Shown here: positions 19,462 to 29,137 of the stretch, piece by piece
Layout of the letters: each line of letters begins with the position of its first letter
Numbering within the stretch: position 1 is the first letter of the stretch
The notes under the pieces: generated by a model
Database searches by the model: none
What the model was told of the DNA's origin: nothing
Seen by the model: only the letters and a program-made list of their open reading frames with translations
Position numbers and translations under genes: made by a program
Source of the DNA: Ruegeria sp. ANG-R
Lineage (GTDB): Bacteria; Pseudomonadota; Alphaproteobacteria; Rhodobacterales; Rhodobacteraceae
Reading direction: 5' to 3'
Assembly (NCBI RefSeq): GCF_000813985.1
Contig: NZ_JWLJ01000011.1
Span: 248,001-312,000 of the forward strand
DNA: 64,000 bases

Positions 19462-20475
19462 ATGACCCCCGGACCCAGAAATTTGATCACCGATGTCCCC
19501 GGCTTGAAAGTCGGCAATGCACAGGACGAAACGCTGAAATCGGGCACAACCGTTCTGACGGCAGACCAGCCCTTCACCGCGTCGGTGCATGTCATGGGGG
19601 GCGCGCCGGGAACGCGGGAAACCGATCTTCTTGCACCGGACAAATCCGTTGAACGGGTGGATGCGATCGTCCTGTCCGGCGGGTCTGCCTTTGGATTGGA
19701 TGCCTGCTCGGGCGTCTCGGATGCGTTGCGGACCGAAAGTCGGGGCTTTCAGGTCGGGAGGGCAATTGTACCCATTGTGCCTGGGGCGATCCTGTTCGAT
19801 CTGCTTAATGGCGGCGATAAGAACTGGACCGAAAACCCCTATCGCGCCTTGGGTATGGCGGCATATCTGTCGGCCACGCCGCAATTTGACCTGGGAACCA
19901 CAGGTGCGGGCGTGGGGGCTTTGGCGGCGATGCACAAAGGGGGCCTGGGGTCTGCCTCACTGATGCTGGAGGATGGCACAACAGTTGGCGCGTTGGTCGC
20001 GGCCAATCCGCTGGGCAGTGTCACCACGCCGGGTGATCGCCATTTCTGGGCCGCGCCTTTCGAGATCGGGAGCGAGTTTGGCGGGCTTGGACCAGACCCG
20101 GCATCCGGCCTCGGTCGCGCCCATGTCAGTCGCAAAGCCGAGGCGATTCACCCGGCATCTCCGGACAAGGCCAACACGACAATTGCAATTGTCGCGACCG
20201 ATGCAGCCTTGTCCAAACCGCAATGCCAGCGGCTGGCCGTGGCGGCCCATGACGGCATCGCCCGTGCGATTGTCCCGGCGCACACACCGGGGGACGGAGA
20301 TCTGGTGTTTGGCGTCAGCGCCGGGGCGCATGAAGTTGAGGCCAGCGCTCTGGCGTTGCTCGGCCATGCGGCATCGATCTGTCTGGCGCGGGCGATTGCA
20401 CGTGCCATCTATCTGGCGTCGCCTTGTGCGGGCGATCTTCTCCCCAGTTGGTCCGAGGTACATGACTTAGGTTAA
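19462..20475 (+). CDS. P1-family (DmpA-like) aminopeptidase
   Basis: 337 residues. The N-terminal NLITDVPGLKVGNAQDE and the block DAIVLSGGSAFGLDACSGV are signatures of peptidase family P1 (S58, DmpA/L-aminopeptidase D-esterase). The segment KANTTIAIVATDAALSK is where family members self-cleave and expose a Ser or Thr nucleophile; here a Thr pair occupies the site, so the enzyme is probably Thr-type. No signal peptide, so cytoplasmic. Related enzymes release N-terminal D- or L-amino acids, some act on beta-peptides. Substrate not assignable. Preceded by the SDR gene. Confidence 0.9.
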   Translation: MTPGPRNLITDVPGLKVGNAQDETLKSGTTVLTADQPFTASVHVMGGAPGTRETDLLAPDKSVERVDAIVLSGGSAFGLDACSGVSDALRTESRGFQVGRAIVPIVPGAILFDLLNGGDKNWTENPYRALGMAAYLSATPQFDLGTTGAGVGALAAMHKGGLGSASLMLEDGTTVGALVAANPLGSVTTPGDRHFWAAPFEIGSEFGGLGPDPASGLGRAHVSRKAEAIHPASPDKANTTIAIVATDAALSKPQCQRLAVAAHDGIARAIVPAHTPGDGDLVFGVSAGAHEVEASALALLGHAASICLARAIARAIYLASPCAGDLLPSWSEVHDLG

Positions 20476-20589
20476 GGACGGCTTGAGTTGTGCTGTGACA
20501 CAGTGCCATCGCGCGGCAATCTGCGCGTTGACTCTCTGCTGCGCCAGCGGTCCATTCGGTGCAGCCAATTTGTATCGGAGCTAAAAGCT

Positions 20590-21003
20590 ATGAATCGTAT
20601 CCTTGCCACCGCAATTGTTGGCCTGATGGCCCTTCCAGCCTATGCCGAAGGTGATGCCGAAGCCGGTAAGAAAACCTTCAACAAGTGCAAATCCTGTCAT
20701 CAGATCGCCGACCCTGCGGGCGATGTGATCGTCAAAGGCGGTAAGACGGGGCCGAATCTCTATGGTGTCGCGGGCCGCACGGCAGGGACTGTGGAAGGGT
20801 TCAAATACGGCGACAGCATTGTGGCCGCCGGTGAAAACGGCCTGGTTTGGGATGAAGCCAATTTCGTCGAGTATGCTCAGGACCCGAAGGGGTTCCTGAA
20901 ATCCTATCTGGACGATACGTCTGCAAAATCCAAAATGACCTTCAAGCTGAAGAAGGGCGCAGCAGATGTCTACGCCTATATCGCAAGCGTTTCCGGCGAA
21001 TAA
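20590..21003 (+). CDS. cycA: Periplasmic cytochrome c2-type protein
   Basis: 137 residues from ATG 20590. Signal peptide MNRILATAIVGLMALPAYA, cleaved before EGDAEAG. Heme attachment CKSCH at residues 33-37, and a Met ligand in SAKSKMTFKLKKG near 120. Size and the loop KTGPNLYGVAGRTAG match the large class I cytochromes c2/c550 of Rhodobacterales, electron carriers between the bc1 complex and terminal oxidases or nitrogen-oxide reductases. The symbol is by analogy to Rhodobacter cycA and is less certain than the family. A strong hairpin terminator follows at 21034. Confidence 0.88.
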   Translation: MNRILATAIVGLMALPAYAEGDAEAGKKTFNKCKSCHQIADPAGDVIVKGGKTGPNLYGVAGRTAGTVEGFKYGDSIVAAGENGLVWDEANFVEYAQDPKGFLKSYLDDTSAKSKMTFKLKKGAADVYAYIASVSGE

Positions 21004-21033
21004 TCTGATCCACCGATGCGTGTGACTGATGCA

Positions 21034-21058
21034 AAAGGCCGCAGTCCCTGCGGCCTTT
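21034..21058 (+). terminator. Terminator after cytochrome c gene
   Basis: AAAGGCCGCAG (21034-21044) and CTGCGGCCTTT (21048-21058) form an 11-pair stem with a TCC loop. The A-rich and T-rich flanks make it work in either direction. It lies 30 bases after the cytochrome stop and shows that idi, whose ATG is at 21149, is a separate transcription unit. Confidence 0.9.
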
Positions 21059-21148
21059 CGTGCGCTTGATCGATGCCCCGAACAGCGTCACTTTGGTGAA
21101 AAACCGGTAAGGCCACGCGCACCGGGGATCGCCAACAGGAGACGACAG

Positions 21149-21691
21149 ATGGGAATCATGATCCCGGCCTGGGTTGAGGGCGAACTGACACCAGTCGATA
21201 AGCTGGAGGCGCATGAAAAGGGTCTCAAGCACAAGGCTGTGTCGGTCTTTGTCGTACGCGGGACCGAGATTTTGCTGCAGCGCAGGGCGATGGGCAAATA
21301 TCACACGCCCGGTTTGTGGGCGAATACCTGTTGCACGCATCCCGACTGGGAGGAAAGCGCCTCGCATTGTGCCGTGCGCCGCCTGAGCGAGGAACTGGGC
21401 ATCACCGGACTTTACCCCGAATATCGCCACAGGCTCGAGTATCACGCCGATGTCGGCAACGGTCTGGTTGAGAACGAAGTGGTCGATGTCTTTCTGGCCC
21501 ATGTGCGCGGACCGCTGAAAATCGAGCCTAACCCGGACGAAGTCATGGATATTCGCTGGGTCGATTATCATGACCTGCTGGCAGAAGTTAAGCGGCACCC
21601 GGACCGTTTCACGCCGTGGCTCAAGATCTATCTGCACAACCACGCCGACACGATCTTTGGCCCTGACCTGATAATCTCGGCCAATTCGTAA
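21149..21691 (+). CDS. idi: Isopentenyl-diphosphate delta-isomerase, type I
   Basis: 180 residues from ATG 21149, preceded by AACAGGAGA; an extension upstream would run through the terminator at 21034 and is rejected. The Nudix-type fold shows [30 protein letters not shown] with the active-site Cys, [21 protein letters not shown] (Nudix-like helix) and [11 protein letters not shown] with the metal-binding Glu. It interconverts IPP and DMAPP for isoprenoid, quinone and carotenoid synthesis in the cytoplasm. In phototrophic Rhodobacterales idi sits in the photosynthesis cluster; here it stands alone, with no bch or crt gene in the window. Confidence 0.95.
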   Translation: MGIMIPAWVEGELTPVDKLEAHEKGLKHKAVSVFVVRGTEILLQRRAMGKYHTPGLWANTCCTHPDWEESASHCAVRRLSEELGITGLYPEYRHRLEYHADVGNGLVENEVVDVFLAHVRGPLKIEPNPDEVMDIRWVDYHDLLAEVKRHPDRFTPWLKIYLHNHADTIFGPDLIISANS

Positions 21692-21735
21692 CCCCGCCTT
21701 GCAAGGCACGCGCAAGCGGCATACATCAACGCGTC

Positions 21736-22218
21736 ATGGCCAAGCAGAAGCAGAACACTGACCCGAACTACAAAGTGATCGCCGAAAACCGGCGTGCGCG
21801 CTTCGATTATGCGATCGAGGACGATATCGAGTGCGGCATTGTTCTGGAAGGGTCCGAGGTCAAATCCCTGCGCGCGGGCGGCTCGAACATCGCCGAAAGC
21901 TATGCCTCCGTCGATGACGGAGAGCTTTGGCTGATCAACAGCTATATCGCGCCATACGAGCAGGCGAAGGTCTTCAAACACGAAGAACGCCGCCGCCGTA
22001 AGTTGCTGGTATCGCGCAAGGAGTTGTCAAACCTCTGGAATGCGACCCAGCGCAAGGGCATGACGCTGGTGCCACTGGTTTTGTACTTCAATCACAAAGG
22101 CCGGGCGAAGCTGAAGATCGGCATCGCCAAGGGTAAGAAGCTGCACGACAAGCGCGAAACGCAGGCCAAGCGCGACTGGTCACGCCAAAAGCAGCGCCTG
22201 ATGAAAGACCACAGCTAG
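21736..22218 (+). CDS. smpB: SsrA-binding protein SmpB
   Basis: 160 residues. [35 protein letters not shown] and the later [35 protein letters not shown] are the invariant SmpB core, with the basic C-terminal tail that enters the decoding centre. SmpB delivers tmRNA to stalled ribosomes for trans-translation. ssrA is not visible in this window. Its TAG stop shares the palindrome CTAG with the stop of glpK on the other strand, so the two genes converge with no gap. Confidence 0.97.
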   Translation: MAKQKQNTDPNYKVIAENRRARFDYAIEDDIECGIVLEGSEVKSLRAGGSNIAESYASVDDGELWLINSYIAPYEQAKVFKHEERRRRKLLVSRKELSNLWNATQRKGMTLVPLVLYFNHKGRAKLKIGIAKGKKLHDKRETQAKRDWSRQKQRLMKDHS

Positions 22219-23693
22219 AACGCCATGGTCGCCTGAACGGCCCGCTGCCAGCGCGCATAGGCCGCATCTCGGTCCGCTTCGGCCTTCAGGGGCTCAAACC
22301 GGCGATCCAGGTCCCAGGTCTCGGCGAATCCTGCCTGATCCGGGTAGACACCTGCTTTCATGCCCGCCAGCCATGCGGCACCCAGTGCGGTGGTTTCCTG
22401 CATCACCGGGCGGTCGACGGGCGCGCCCAGAATGTCGGATAGCCCCTGCATGGCCCAGTCCGATGCGCTCATCCCGCCGTCGACGCGCAGGATCACATCG
22501 GCGTCGGCCCCCCAGTCACCCTGCATCGCGTGCCACAGATCACGGGTTTGAAATGCGATGCTTTCCAGAGTGGCCCGCGTGATCTCGGCACGGCCGGAGT
22601 TACGGGTCAGGCCAAACATGGCTCCCCGGCAGTCGGGTTTCCAATAGGGCGCCCCCAGCCCGGTGAAGGCGGGGACGAGAACAACATGCTGGTTTGGATC
22701 AGCCTGCGCGGCCAGCTCCCCGCTTTGCGGCGCGGCCTTGATGATCTGCAGCGCATCGCGCAACCATTGCACGGCAGCTCCCGCGATGAAGATCGAGCCC
22801 TCAAGCGCATAGGTTTTCTGGCCGTCCAACTGATAGGCGATCGTCGTCAGCAACCGGTTCTTCGACTCCACCGGCTGCGCACCGGTGTTGAGCAGCGCGA
22901 AACACCCCGTGCCATAGGTGGATTTCATCATGCCCGGCTGGAAACAAGCCTGCCCGATGGTGGCAGCCTGCTGATCCCCGGCCACGCCGAGAATTGGGAC
23001 ATCCCCACCAAGCAGCGCGGTTGAACCGAAATCTGCCGCGCAATCCCGCACGTCAGGCAGCAAGGCCAGCGGGATATCCAGCAAGTCGCAAATCTCGCTG
23101 CTCCATTCCCCTTTGTGAATGTCGAACAGTAATGTGCGGGCCGCGTTGGTGGCGTCCGTTGCGTGCACACGGCCTTGGGTCAGCCGCCAGATCAGGAAGG
23201 TGTCGATGGTGCCGAACAACAACTCTCCCGCCGCGGCGCGGTCGCGTGCGCCGGGGACGGTATCCAGCAGCCATTTGACCTTGGTGCCCGAGAAATACGG
23301 GTCCAGCAACAATCCCGTCTGGGCCGTGACGTCATCCTCGCACCCCGCTTTGCGAAGACGCTCACAGATTTCAGCGGTGCGTCGGTCCTGCCAGACGATC
23401 GCGTTGTGAATCGGAGTGCCGGTGGCGCGGTCCCAGATGACGGTGGTTTCGCGCTGATTGGTGATCCCGATTCCGGCGATCTGTGCAGCGGATACGCCTG
23501 CCGTTTGCATCACTTCACGGCAGACCGTCAGAACACTGTCCCAAATCTCTTCGGGATCATGCTCGACCCAGCCTTCCTGCGGGAAATGCTGCGTAAACTC
23601 GCGCTGTGCCGTACCGACACGCTGCATTTGCGCGTCAAACAGGATCGCGCGAGACGATGTCGTGCCCTGATCGATTGCCAGAATATAGGTCAT
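22215..23693 (-). CDS. glpK: Glycerol kinase
   Basis: 492 residues. FGGY-family N-terminus [18 protein letters not shown], middle motifs [28 protein letters not shown] and [15 protein letters not shown]-site [30 protein letters not shown], and the C-terminal [20 protein letters not shown] are glycerol-kinase specific. It phosphorylates glycerol to glycerol-3-phosphate in the cytoplasm. No glpD, glpF or glycerol ABC genes adjoin it. It is 70 bases downstream of panC on the same strand but probably separate. Note the glycerophosphodiester phosphodiesterase at 60.8 kb, another source of glycerol phosphate. Confidence 0.96.
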   Translation of the reverse strand: MTYILAIDQGTTSSRAILFDAQMQRVGTAQREFTQHFPQEGWVEHDPEEIWDSVLTVCREVMQTAGVSAAQIAGIGITNQRETTVIWDRATGTPIHNAIVWQDRRTAEICERLRKAGCEDDVTAQTGLLLDPYFSGTKVKWLLDTVPGARDRAAAGELLFGTIDTFLIWRLTQGRVHATDATNAARTLLFDIHKGEWSSEICDLLDIPLALLPDVRDCAADFGSTALLGGDVPILGVAGDQQAATIGQACFQPGMMKSTYGTGCFALLNTGAQPVESKNRLLTTIAYQLDGQKTYALEGSIFIAGAAVQWLRDALQIIKAAPQSGELAAQADPNQHVVLVPAFTGLGAPYWKPDCRGAMFGLTRNSGRAEITRATLESIAFQTRDLWHAMQGDWGADADVILRVDGGMSASDWAMQGLSDILGAPVDRPVMQETTALGAAWLAGMKAGVYPDQAGFAETWDLDRRFEPLKAEADRDAAYARWQRAVQATMAF

Positions 23694-23763
23694 GCCTGCG
23701 CCCCTCCCGCTTTGGTTTTGCGGGACTTTAGCGCAAACACTGCCGGACGTGCCAGAGGGGAAA

Positions 23764-24615
23764 TCAGACCTGTGAAACCGGCAGATTGTCGATCAGCCGC
23801 ACGCCTTCGACCAAGGCTGCCGCAAACAGCCGCGCCGGGCGATCGGCACGGGACAGCGGTTCCAGCGTTTCGGCGCAGCGCAATTGCAGATACTCGACTT
23901 CGCTGAAACCGGCGGCCAGAAGATCGGCCTGCGCCTGCGGTCGTAAGACGTCAAATTCTTCGCCATTCTCCAGTGCCTGAACCAGAGTGCGCATGATACG
24001 GTGTTTTTTCGCTGCTATGGCCAGACCTGCCTGCGACAGTCGCTGATTGCGCGAGGACATCGCGAGGCCCGAGGGCTCGCGCACTGTAGGGCAGCCGATC
24101 ACCTCGATCGGGATATCCAGATCGCGGGCCATCCGACGCACGATCATGAGCTGCTGATAGTCTTTTTCCCCGAAATAGGCTCGATCCGCTTGCGTCTGCA
24201 GGAACAGCTTGGCGACCACAGTTGCCACACCGTCAAAATGACCGGGGCGGAATTCACCCTCCATCGTGTCTGTCAGGCCCGATACCGAGACGGTGGTGGC
24301 GAAGCCTTCAGGGTAGATCTCGTCTGGGTCGGGCACGTAAATCGCGTCGACGTTGTAAGGCGCGAGCTTTTCCGCGTCTTCCTGTTCCGTGCGCGGATAG
24401 TTGGCGAGGTCTTCGGGGTTGTTGAACTGCATGGGGTTCACGAAAATCGTTACGATCACCCGGTCGCAACCCGTCTTTGCGGCTTCTGCAAGGGACAGAT
24501 GCCCCTCATGCAGCGCGCCCATTGTAGGGACAACGCCGATCACTTCGCCCTTTTTGCGCCATTCACGGGTCAGAGCACGCAAATCCGCCAGCCGTCGCAG
24601 AATAGGCGCTGTCAT
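23764..24615 (-). CDS. panC: Pantothenate synthetase (pantoate--beta-alanine ligase)
   Basis: 283 residues. [18 protein letters not shown] carries the nucleotide-binding HxGH motif (residues about 34-37), then VSIFVNP-like [10 protein letters not shown], the [10 protein letters not shown] segment and SSRNQRLS (KMSKS-equivalent) typical of PanC. It joins pantoate and beta-alanine to make pantothenate, the last step before CoA synthesis. The start overlaps the panB stop by 4 bases (ATGA), so panBC is one translationally coupled operon. No panD or panE nearby. Confidence 0.97.
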   Translation of the reverse strand: MTAPILRRLADLRALTREWRKKGEVIGVVPTMGALHEGHLSLAEAAKTGCDRVIVTIFVNPMQFNNPEDLANYPRTEQEDAEKLAPYNVDAIYVPDPDEIYPEGFATTVSVSGLTDTMEGEFRPGHFDGVATVVAKLFLQTQADRAYFGEKDYQQLMIVRRMARDLDIPIEVIGCPTVREPSGLAMSSRNQRLSQAGLAIAAKKHRIMRTLVQALENGEEFDVLRPQAQADLLAAGFSEVEYLQLRCAETLEPLSRADRPARLFAAALVEGVRLIDNLPVSQV

Positions 24616-25451
24616 GTCTTGAGTCCTTTGGCGGGTGCTGCATCAGCAAAGACATGTTCGTCCGCCGGAAAACTGCGTGCGCGCACTTCGGCGGCGTATT
24701 CCGCAATGGCGGCCTCGGCCAACGGGCCAAGATCAGCATAGCGTTTGACGAATTTCGGTTTGAAAGCTGTGAAGAAGCCCAACATGTCGTCCACCACCAG
24801 AATTTGCCCGTCACACCCGGCCGAGGCACCGATGCCGATTGTGGGGATCGCGATCTCGGAGGTTATCCGGTTGGCCAGACCTTGCGGAACCTTTTCTAAC
24901 ACGACCGAAAACGCGCCTGCCTCGGCGACGGCATGGGCGTCGGCCAAGACGGCCTCGGCCTGTTCGTCACGGCCCTGAACCTTGTAGCCCCCCAGCGTGT
25001 TGATCGATTGTGGCGTCAGGCCGATATGCGCCATCACCGGAATACCGCGTTTCACCAGAAAACGGATGGTCTCGGCCATCTCGATGCCGCCTTCCAGCTT
25101 TACCGCGCCTGCGCCGGTTTCGGCCATCAGGCGGGCCGCGTTGCGAAAGGCTTGTGCAGGGTCGTGCTCGTAACTGCCAAAGGGCATGTCGATCACCATC
25201 ATGGCCTTGTCCAGACCACGGGCCACGGCCTGGCCGTGCAGGACCATCATCTCCATCGTCACCCCGAGGGTCGAGGTCAGCCCGTGCAGCACCATACCGA
25301 CGCTGTCGCCGACCAGAACGAAATCACAATGGGCATCCATTAGCCGGGCCATCGGCGTTGTGTACGCGGTAAGGCTGACTAGAGGTTCGCCGCCTTTCTG
25401 GCTGCGGATATCCTCGGCGTTCGGGGCTTTCTTGCGGGCGGTGGCGCTCAT
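24612..25451 (-). CDS. panB: 3-methyl-2-oxobutanoate hydroxymethyltransferase
   Basis: 279 residues, full length. Motifs [58 protein letters not shown] and [14 protein letters not shown] are the classic PanB TIM-barrel signatures, with Mg-binding Asp residues in GDSVG and IDMPF. It makes ketopantoate from alpha-ketoisovalerate and methylene-tetrahydrofolate. First gene of panBC; a 171-base divergent region separates it from the peptide-binding protein gene. Confidence 0.97.
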   Translation of the reverse strand: MSATARKKAPNAEDIRSQKGGEPLVSLTAYTTPMARLMDAHCDFVLVGDSVGMVLHGLTSTLGVTMEMMVLHGQAVARGLDKAMMVIDMPFGSYEHDPAQAFRNAARLMAETGAGAVKLEGGIEMAETIRFLVKRGIPVMAHIGLTPQSINTLGGYKVQGRDEQAEAVLADAHAVAEAGAFSVVLEKVPQGLANRITSEIAIPTIGIGASAGCDGQILVVDDMLGFFTAFKPKFVKRYADLGPLAEAAIAEYAAEVRARSFPADEHVFADAAPAKGLKT

Positions 25452-25622
25452 GATCGCTCCTCGCAGGGTTCATGTTGCAGCGCGGCATAGCAGATGCGGC
25501 AGGGACTAAGGAACCCCGGTTGCGCGAACAATCCCTTGATTGACCTCGGGTTTGCGGGGACATTGGTCGCAGATCGGCCCGAAAAACGCAGGGTCAGCCA
25601 TTTTCAGTGGGGAGAGATTTTC

Positions 25623-27110
25623 ATGACAAAGCAGCGCTTTCGCTCGTTCGCGTCGGCCCTGGCTCTGGGCGCCAGCCTGTTTGCCACGCAGACCTTGGCC
25701 AAATCGGACATCACCATCGCCATGCAGCTTGAGCCACCGCATCTGGACCCGACCAGCGCTGCCGCGCAGGCTATCGATTCGGTTGTCTACACCAATATCT
25801 TCGAAGGTCTGACCCGGTTCATGGGCGATGGCTCGGTGGTGCCAGGGCTGGCCGAAAGCTGGGAAATCTCGGATGACGGCACCGTCTACACCTTCAAATT
25901 GCGCGACGGTGTAACCTTTCACGATGGCACCACGATGGATGCCGAGGACGTCAAGTTCACCCTTGACCGCGCCACGGCGGAAGACAGCGCCAATGCGCAG
26001 AAAGCTCTGTTTTCAGGTATTGAAACTGTCGAGGTTGTGGACCCTCTGACCGTTCGGGTGACGTTGAAAGAGCCAAACGGCAATTTCCTTTTCAACCTCG
26101 CGTGGGGTGATGCGGTGATCGTGGCGCCCGAAAGCATCGAGAACATCAAGACCAATCCGGTGGGCACCGGCGCCTTTACTTTTGGGGACTGGGTGCAGGG
26201 TGACAGCATTACCCTGAACCGCAACCCTGACTATTGGGGCGATCAGCCCGCATTAGAGACTGCAACGTTCAAATTCATCTCGGACCCGACTGCCGCCTTT
26301 GCCGCGATGATGGCCGAGGATGTGGATGTGTTCGACAATTTCCCCGCGCCCGAGAACCTGCCGCAATTCGAGGCCGATCCGCGCTTTCAGGTCCTTGTCG
26401 GCTCGACCGAAGGGGAAACAATCCTGTCGACCAACAACAAGCAGGAGCCTTTCGATGATATCTTAGTCCGGCAGGCGCTGGCCCATGCCATCGACCGGCA
26501 AGCCATCATTGACGGCGCGATGTTCGGGTATGGCACGCCCATCGGCACGCATTTCGCACCACACAACCCGGCCTATGTCGATCTGACCGGAAATTCGGTC
26601 TATGACCCGAATAAAGCCAAGGCCCTTCTGGCCGAGGCGGGGTATCCCGACGGATTCGAGACGACGCTACACCTGCCACCGCCATCCTATGCCCGCCGCG
26701 GGGGTGAGATCATCGCCGCTCAGCTGGCCGAGGTTGGCATCACCGCCGAGATCATCAATGTGGAATGGGCGCAGTGGTTGGAAAGCGTGTTCAAGGGTAA
26801 AGACTTTGGCCTGACCATCGTCAGCCATACCGAGCCGATGGATATCGGCATCTATGCCCGGCCCGACTATTATTTCCAATATGACAGCACCGACTTTCAG
26901 GCGTTGATGGACACGCTGAATTCCACCACGGACCCCGAGGAACGCGACCGACTGCTGGGTGAGGCGCAGAATCTGATTTCGAACGATTACGTCAACGGAT
27001 ATCTGTTCCAGCTAGCAAAGCTCGGGGTGGCGAAGGCTGGCGTACAGGGCCTGTGGGAAAACGCGCCCACTGCGGCGATTGACCTGACCGGGATCAGTTG
27101 GGACGAGTAG
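25623..27110 (+). CDS. Oligopeptide/dipeptide-type ABC solute-binding protein
   Basis: 495 residues from ATG 25623, preceded by GGGGAGAGATTTTC; a longer reading to 25494 lacks a signal peptide at its front. The signal peptide is about 27 residues (cleavage after QTLAKS region, A-K). SBP_bac_5 features: MQLEPPHLDPTSAAAQAIDSV, VVPGLAESWEISDDGTVYTFKLRDGVTFHDGT, and NRNPDYWGDQPALE. It delivers ligand to the permeases encoded at 28.2-29.9 kb. Family members bind dipeptides, oligopeptides, nickel or opines; ligand unknown. The following gene encodes an unknown exported protein, then the rest of the transporter. Confidence 0.93.
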   Translation: MTKQRFRSFASALALGASLFATQTLAKSDITIAMQLEPPHLDPTSAAAQAIDSVVYTNIFEGLTRFMGDGSVVPGLAESWEISDDGTVYTFKLRDGVTFHDGTTMDAEDVKFTLDRATAEDSANAQKALFSGIETVEVVDPLTVRVTLKEPNGNFLFNLAWGDAVIVAPESIENIKTNPVGTGAFTFGDWVQGDSITLNRNPDYWGDQPALETATFKFISDPTAAFAAMMAEDVDVFDNFPAPENLPQFEADPRFQVLVGSTEGETILSTNNKQEPFDDILVRQALAHAIDRQAIIDGAMFGYGTPIGTHFAPHNPAYVDLTGNSVYDPNKAKALLAEAGYPDGFETTLHLPPPSYARRGGEIIAAQLAEVGITAEIINVEWAQWLESVFKGKDFGLTIVSHTEPMDIGIYARPDYYFQYDSTDFQALMDTLNSTTDPEERDRLLGEAQNLISNDYVNGYLFQLAKLGVAKAGVQGLWENAPTAAIDLTGISWDE

Positions 27111-27129
27111 GACGAAAGGAGGTCCGCGC

Positions 27130-28149
27130 ATGATCAGGCCATTCCTCGCCGCGTTTTTGCTTGCGGCGCAGGTTGCAGTCACGCCCATCGCCCGGGCCGA
27201 TACTCCGTTCGAGCAGGCCGTGGCCTTGTGGCTGCAGGGGGACGATACGCAGTCTCTGCCGATGCTGGCGGAGCTTGCGGCCGAAGGTAACGTCGAGGCG
27301 CGTTTGCTGCTGGCTCGGATCGAAACATCTGACTTGGGCCCGTCACCTTTTCGCCAATCGCTCGATCCCGCGCAATCGCGTGAGCTATTCCGCCAGAAGG
27401 ACTGGTCGGCCTTCGGGCAATCGTGGTTGACGGTCGAGGCCCGCGCTGGCAACGAACTGGCTCAGGCGCTGCTGAACGCAAAGCGCCCGGAGCCGGACCC
27501 GGATCTGATCATGCGGCTCAATGCGTTTGGTGAGCATCAGGCAACCGATTACCCCACGCGCATCATCGCCCTATACGGGGATGCGGACATGCGGCGGAAA
27601 CTGCTGTCCGATGATCGGCTTATGCGGGACCTGAAACCGTATCTGACCTATCTGTCCAACACCCCTGAGCCACGTGGGGACGGGGTGGCCGCGCTGCGCC
27701 ATATTCAACCTGATGCGGTCGAGGCAAGTTCGGAACAGGCATTGGGCATGGCGGGCCTTCTGGCGCTTGGGCTGGGCTATGGTGACACGTCCCCGGACAA
27801 CCCCTGGCGACCGGCGGTTGAAAACTGGCTGATGACGTCGGCATCGACCCGGCCCATCGCGCAGCTTTGTACCGAGCGATGCACCGATGACGCGCCAACC
27901 TGTGCCTTTGCGCTATTGGCCCTGACCGGCGGGTATTTCGAAGTAATCCGCACCGACAGTCCGCTTGAAACGGTCATCCCGCAAGCGGAGTTTCTGGACA
28001 GCCCGCGCGCCCGGCTGATGGTGCTGCGCCGTGCCGCGCTGGCGCGCACCGAAACCAATCTGGAATGGCTGTCCGAGACCGAGCCAGCCGCCGCGCTTTC
28101 AGCCTGTGCGATCAACCTGATCCGGGAAGAGCGCCAAGCTTACAAGTAG
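27130..28149 (+). CDS. Unknown exported protein inside the peptide ABC operon
   Basis: 339 residues from ATG 27130 behind a good GGAGG. Signal peptide MIRPFLAAFLLAAQVAVTPIARA, so periplasmic. The next segment FEQAVALWLQGDDTQSLPMLAELAAEGNVEARLLLARIE looks like a Sel1/TPR-type helical hairpin. A Cys-rich patch CTERCTDDAPTC near residue 245 and a final SACAIN give four Cys, possibly disulfides. I do not recognise a family. It lies between the solute-binding protein and the first permease with only 19 and 40 bases on either side, so it is almost certainly co-transcribed and may assist the transporter or its substrate. Confidence 0.75.
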   Translation: MIRPFLAAFLLAAQVAVTPIARADTPFEQAVALWLQGDDTQSLPMLAELAAEGNVEARLLLARIETSDLGPSPFRQSLDPAQSRELFRQKDWSAFGQSWLTVEARAGNELAQALLNAKRPEPDPDLIMRLNAFGEHQATDYPTRIIALYGDADMRRKLLSDDRLMRDLKPYLTYLSNTPEPRGDGVAALRHIQPDAVEASSEQALGMAGLLALGLGYGDTSPDNPWRPAVENWLMTSASTRPIAQLCTERCTDDAPTCAFALLALTGGYFEVIRTDSPLETVIPQAEFLDSPRARLMVLRRAALARTETNLEWLSETEPAAALSACAINLIREERQAYK

Positions 28150-28189
28150 GTGCTGGACCCGCGCAATCCGCGCACTTAACCTGTTACCA

Positions 28190-29137
28190 ATGCTACGTTA
28201 TGCCCTCAAACGCCTGCTCTCGCTGGTCCTGAGTCTGGCTGTCGCTTCGGTCGTCATCTTTGCGGTGATCGAGGTCGCGCCCGGTGACCCGGCGTCGTTC
28301 ATGTTGGGTGTGAATGCGCAGGCCGATACGCTGGCTGCGCTGCGGGCCGAATTGGGTCTCGATGTCTCGAAGATCGAGCGGTATTTCAACTGGGTCGGCG
28401 GGATGCTGGCGGGGGATTTCGGCACGTCCTACACCTATCGCACGCCGGTATCGCAGATGATTGCGGATCGGTTGTGGGTATCGCTGCCGTTGGCCATATA
28501 TGCGCTGACGCTGTCCACATTGATTGCTTTCCCGGCCGGCCTTTATGCCGCTGCGCGGCGCGGCAAGCCGGGAGACGTTGCTGTGATGGGGGCGACGCAG
28601 TTGGGAATTGCGGTGCCGAATTTCTGGTTCGCGATGATGCTGGTCCTTGTCTTCGCCATCAATCTGCGTTGGTTCAACGCCGGAGGGTTCGCGGGCTGGG
28701 AAAACGGGCTCTGGACGGGTCTGCAATCGCTGACCCTGCCAGCCATTGCGCTGGCCCTGCCGCAGGGGGCGATCCTTGCGCGGGTCATGCGATCGGCGCT
28801 GTTGGACATTCTGGCCGAGGATTTCATGCGCACGGCACGCGCCAAGGGCCTGTCGCGTCGGCAAGCGCTGTGGCGGCACGGGGTGCGGAATGCGCTGATC
28901 CCGGTGCTGACGATCATCGGGCTGCAGTTTTCGTTCCTGCTGGCGGGTTCGATCATCATCGAACAGGTTTTCTATCTGCCAGGCCTCGGGCGGCTGGTGT
29001 TTCAGGCGATCTCGGCACGTGACCTGATCGTGGTGGAATCGGTCGTCATGCTACTGGTCTTCGCCGTCATCATGGTGAACTTTCTGGTTGATCTGGCCTA
29101 TGCCGCCGTCGATCCAAGACTGAGGAGCAGGACATGA
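28190..29137 (+). CDS. ABC transporter permease, DppB-type
   Basis: 315 residues, about six membrane spans. N-terminus LRYALKRLLSLVLSLAVASVVIF and the periplasmic segment GDPASFMLGVNAQADTLAALRAELGLD are characteristic of DppB/OppB subunits. The EAA loop ILAEDFMRTARAKGLSRRQALWRHGVRNALIPV contacts the ATPase. Stop overlaps the next permease start (ATGA). Forms the inner-membrane channel with the DppC-type partner for peptides or related compounds. Confidence 0.94.
   Translation: MLRYALKRLLSLVLSLAVASVVIFAVIEVAPGDPASFMLGVNAQADTLAALRAELGLDVSKIERYFNWVGGMLAGDFGTSYTYRTPVSQMIADRLWVSLPLAIYALTLSTLIAFPAGLYAAARRGKPGDVAVMGATQLGIAVPNFWFAMMLVLVFAINLRWFNAGGFAGWENGLWTGLQSLTLPAIALALPQGAILARVMRSALLDILAEDFMRTARAKGLSRRQALWRHGVRNALIPVLTIIGLQFSFLLAGSIIIEQVFYLPGLGRLVFQAISARDLIVVESVVMLLVFAVIMVNFLVDLAYAAVDPRLRSRT

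Noticed and set aside
25494..25622. Earlier start for the peptide-binding protein
   Set aside because: The upstream residues lack a signal peptide, while the ATG at 25623 gives one with a good SD.
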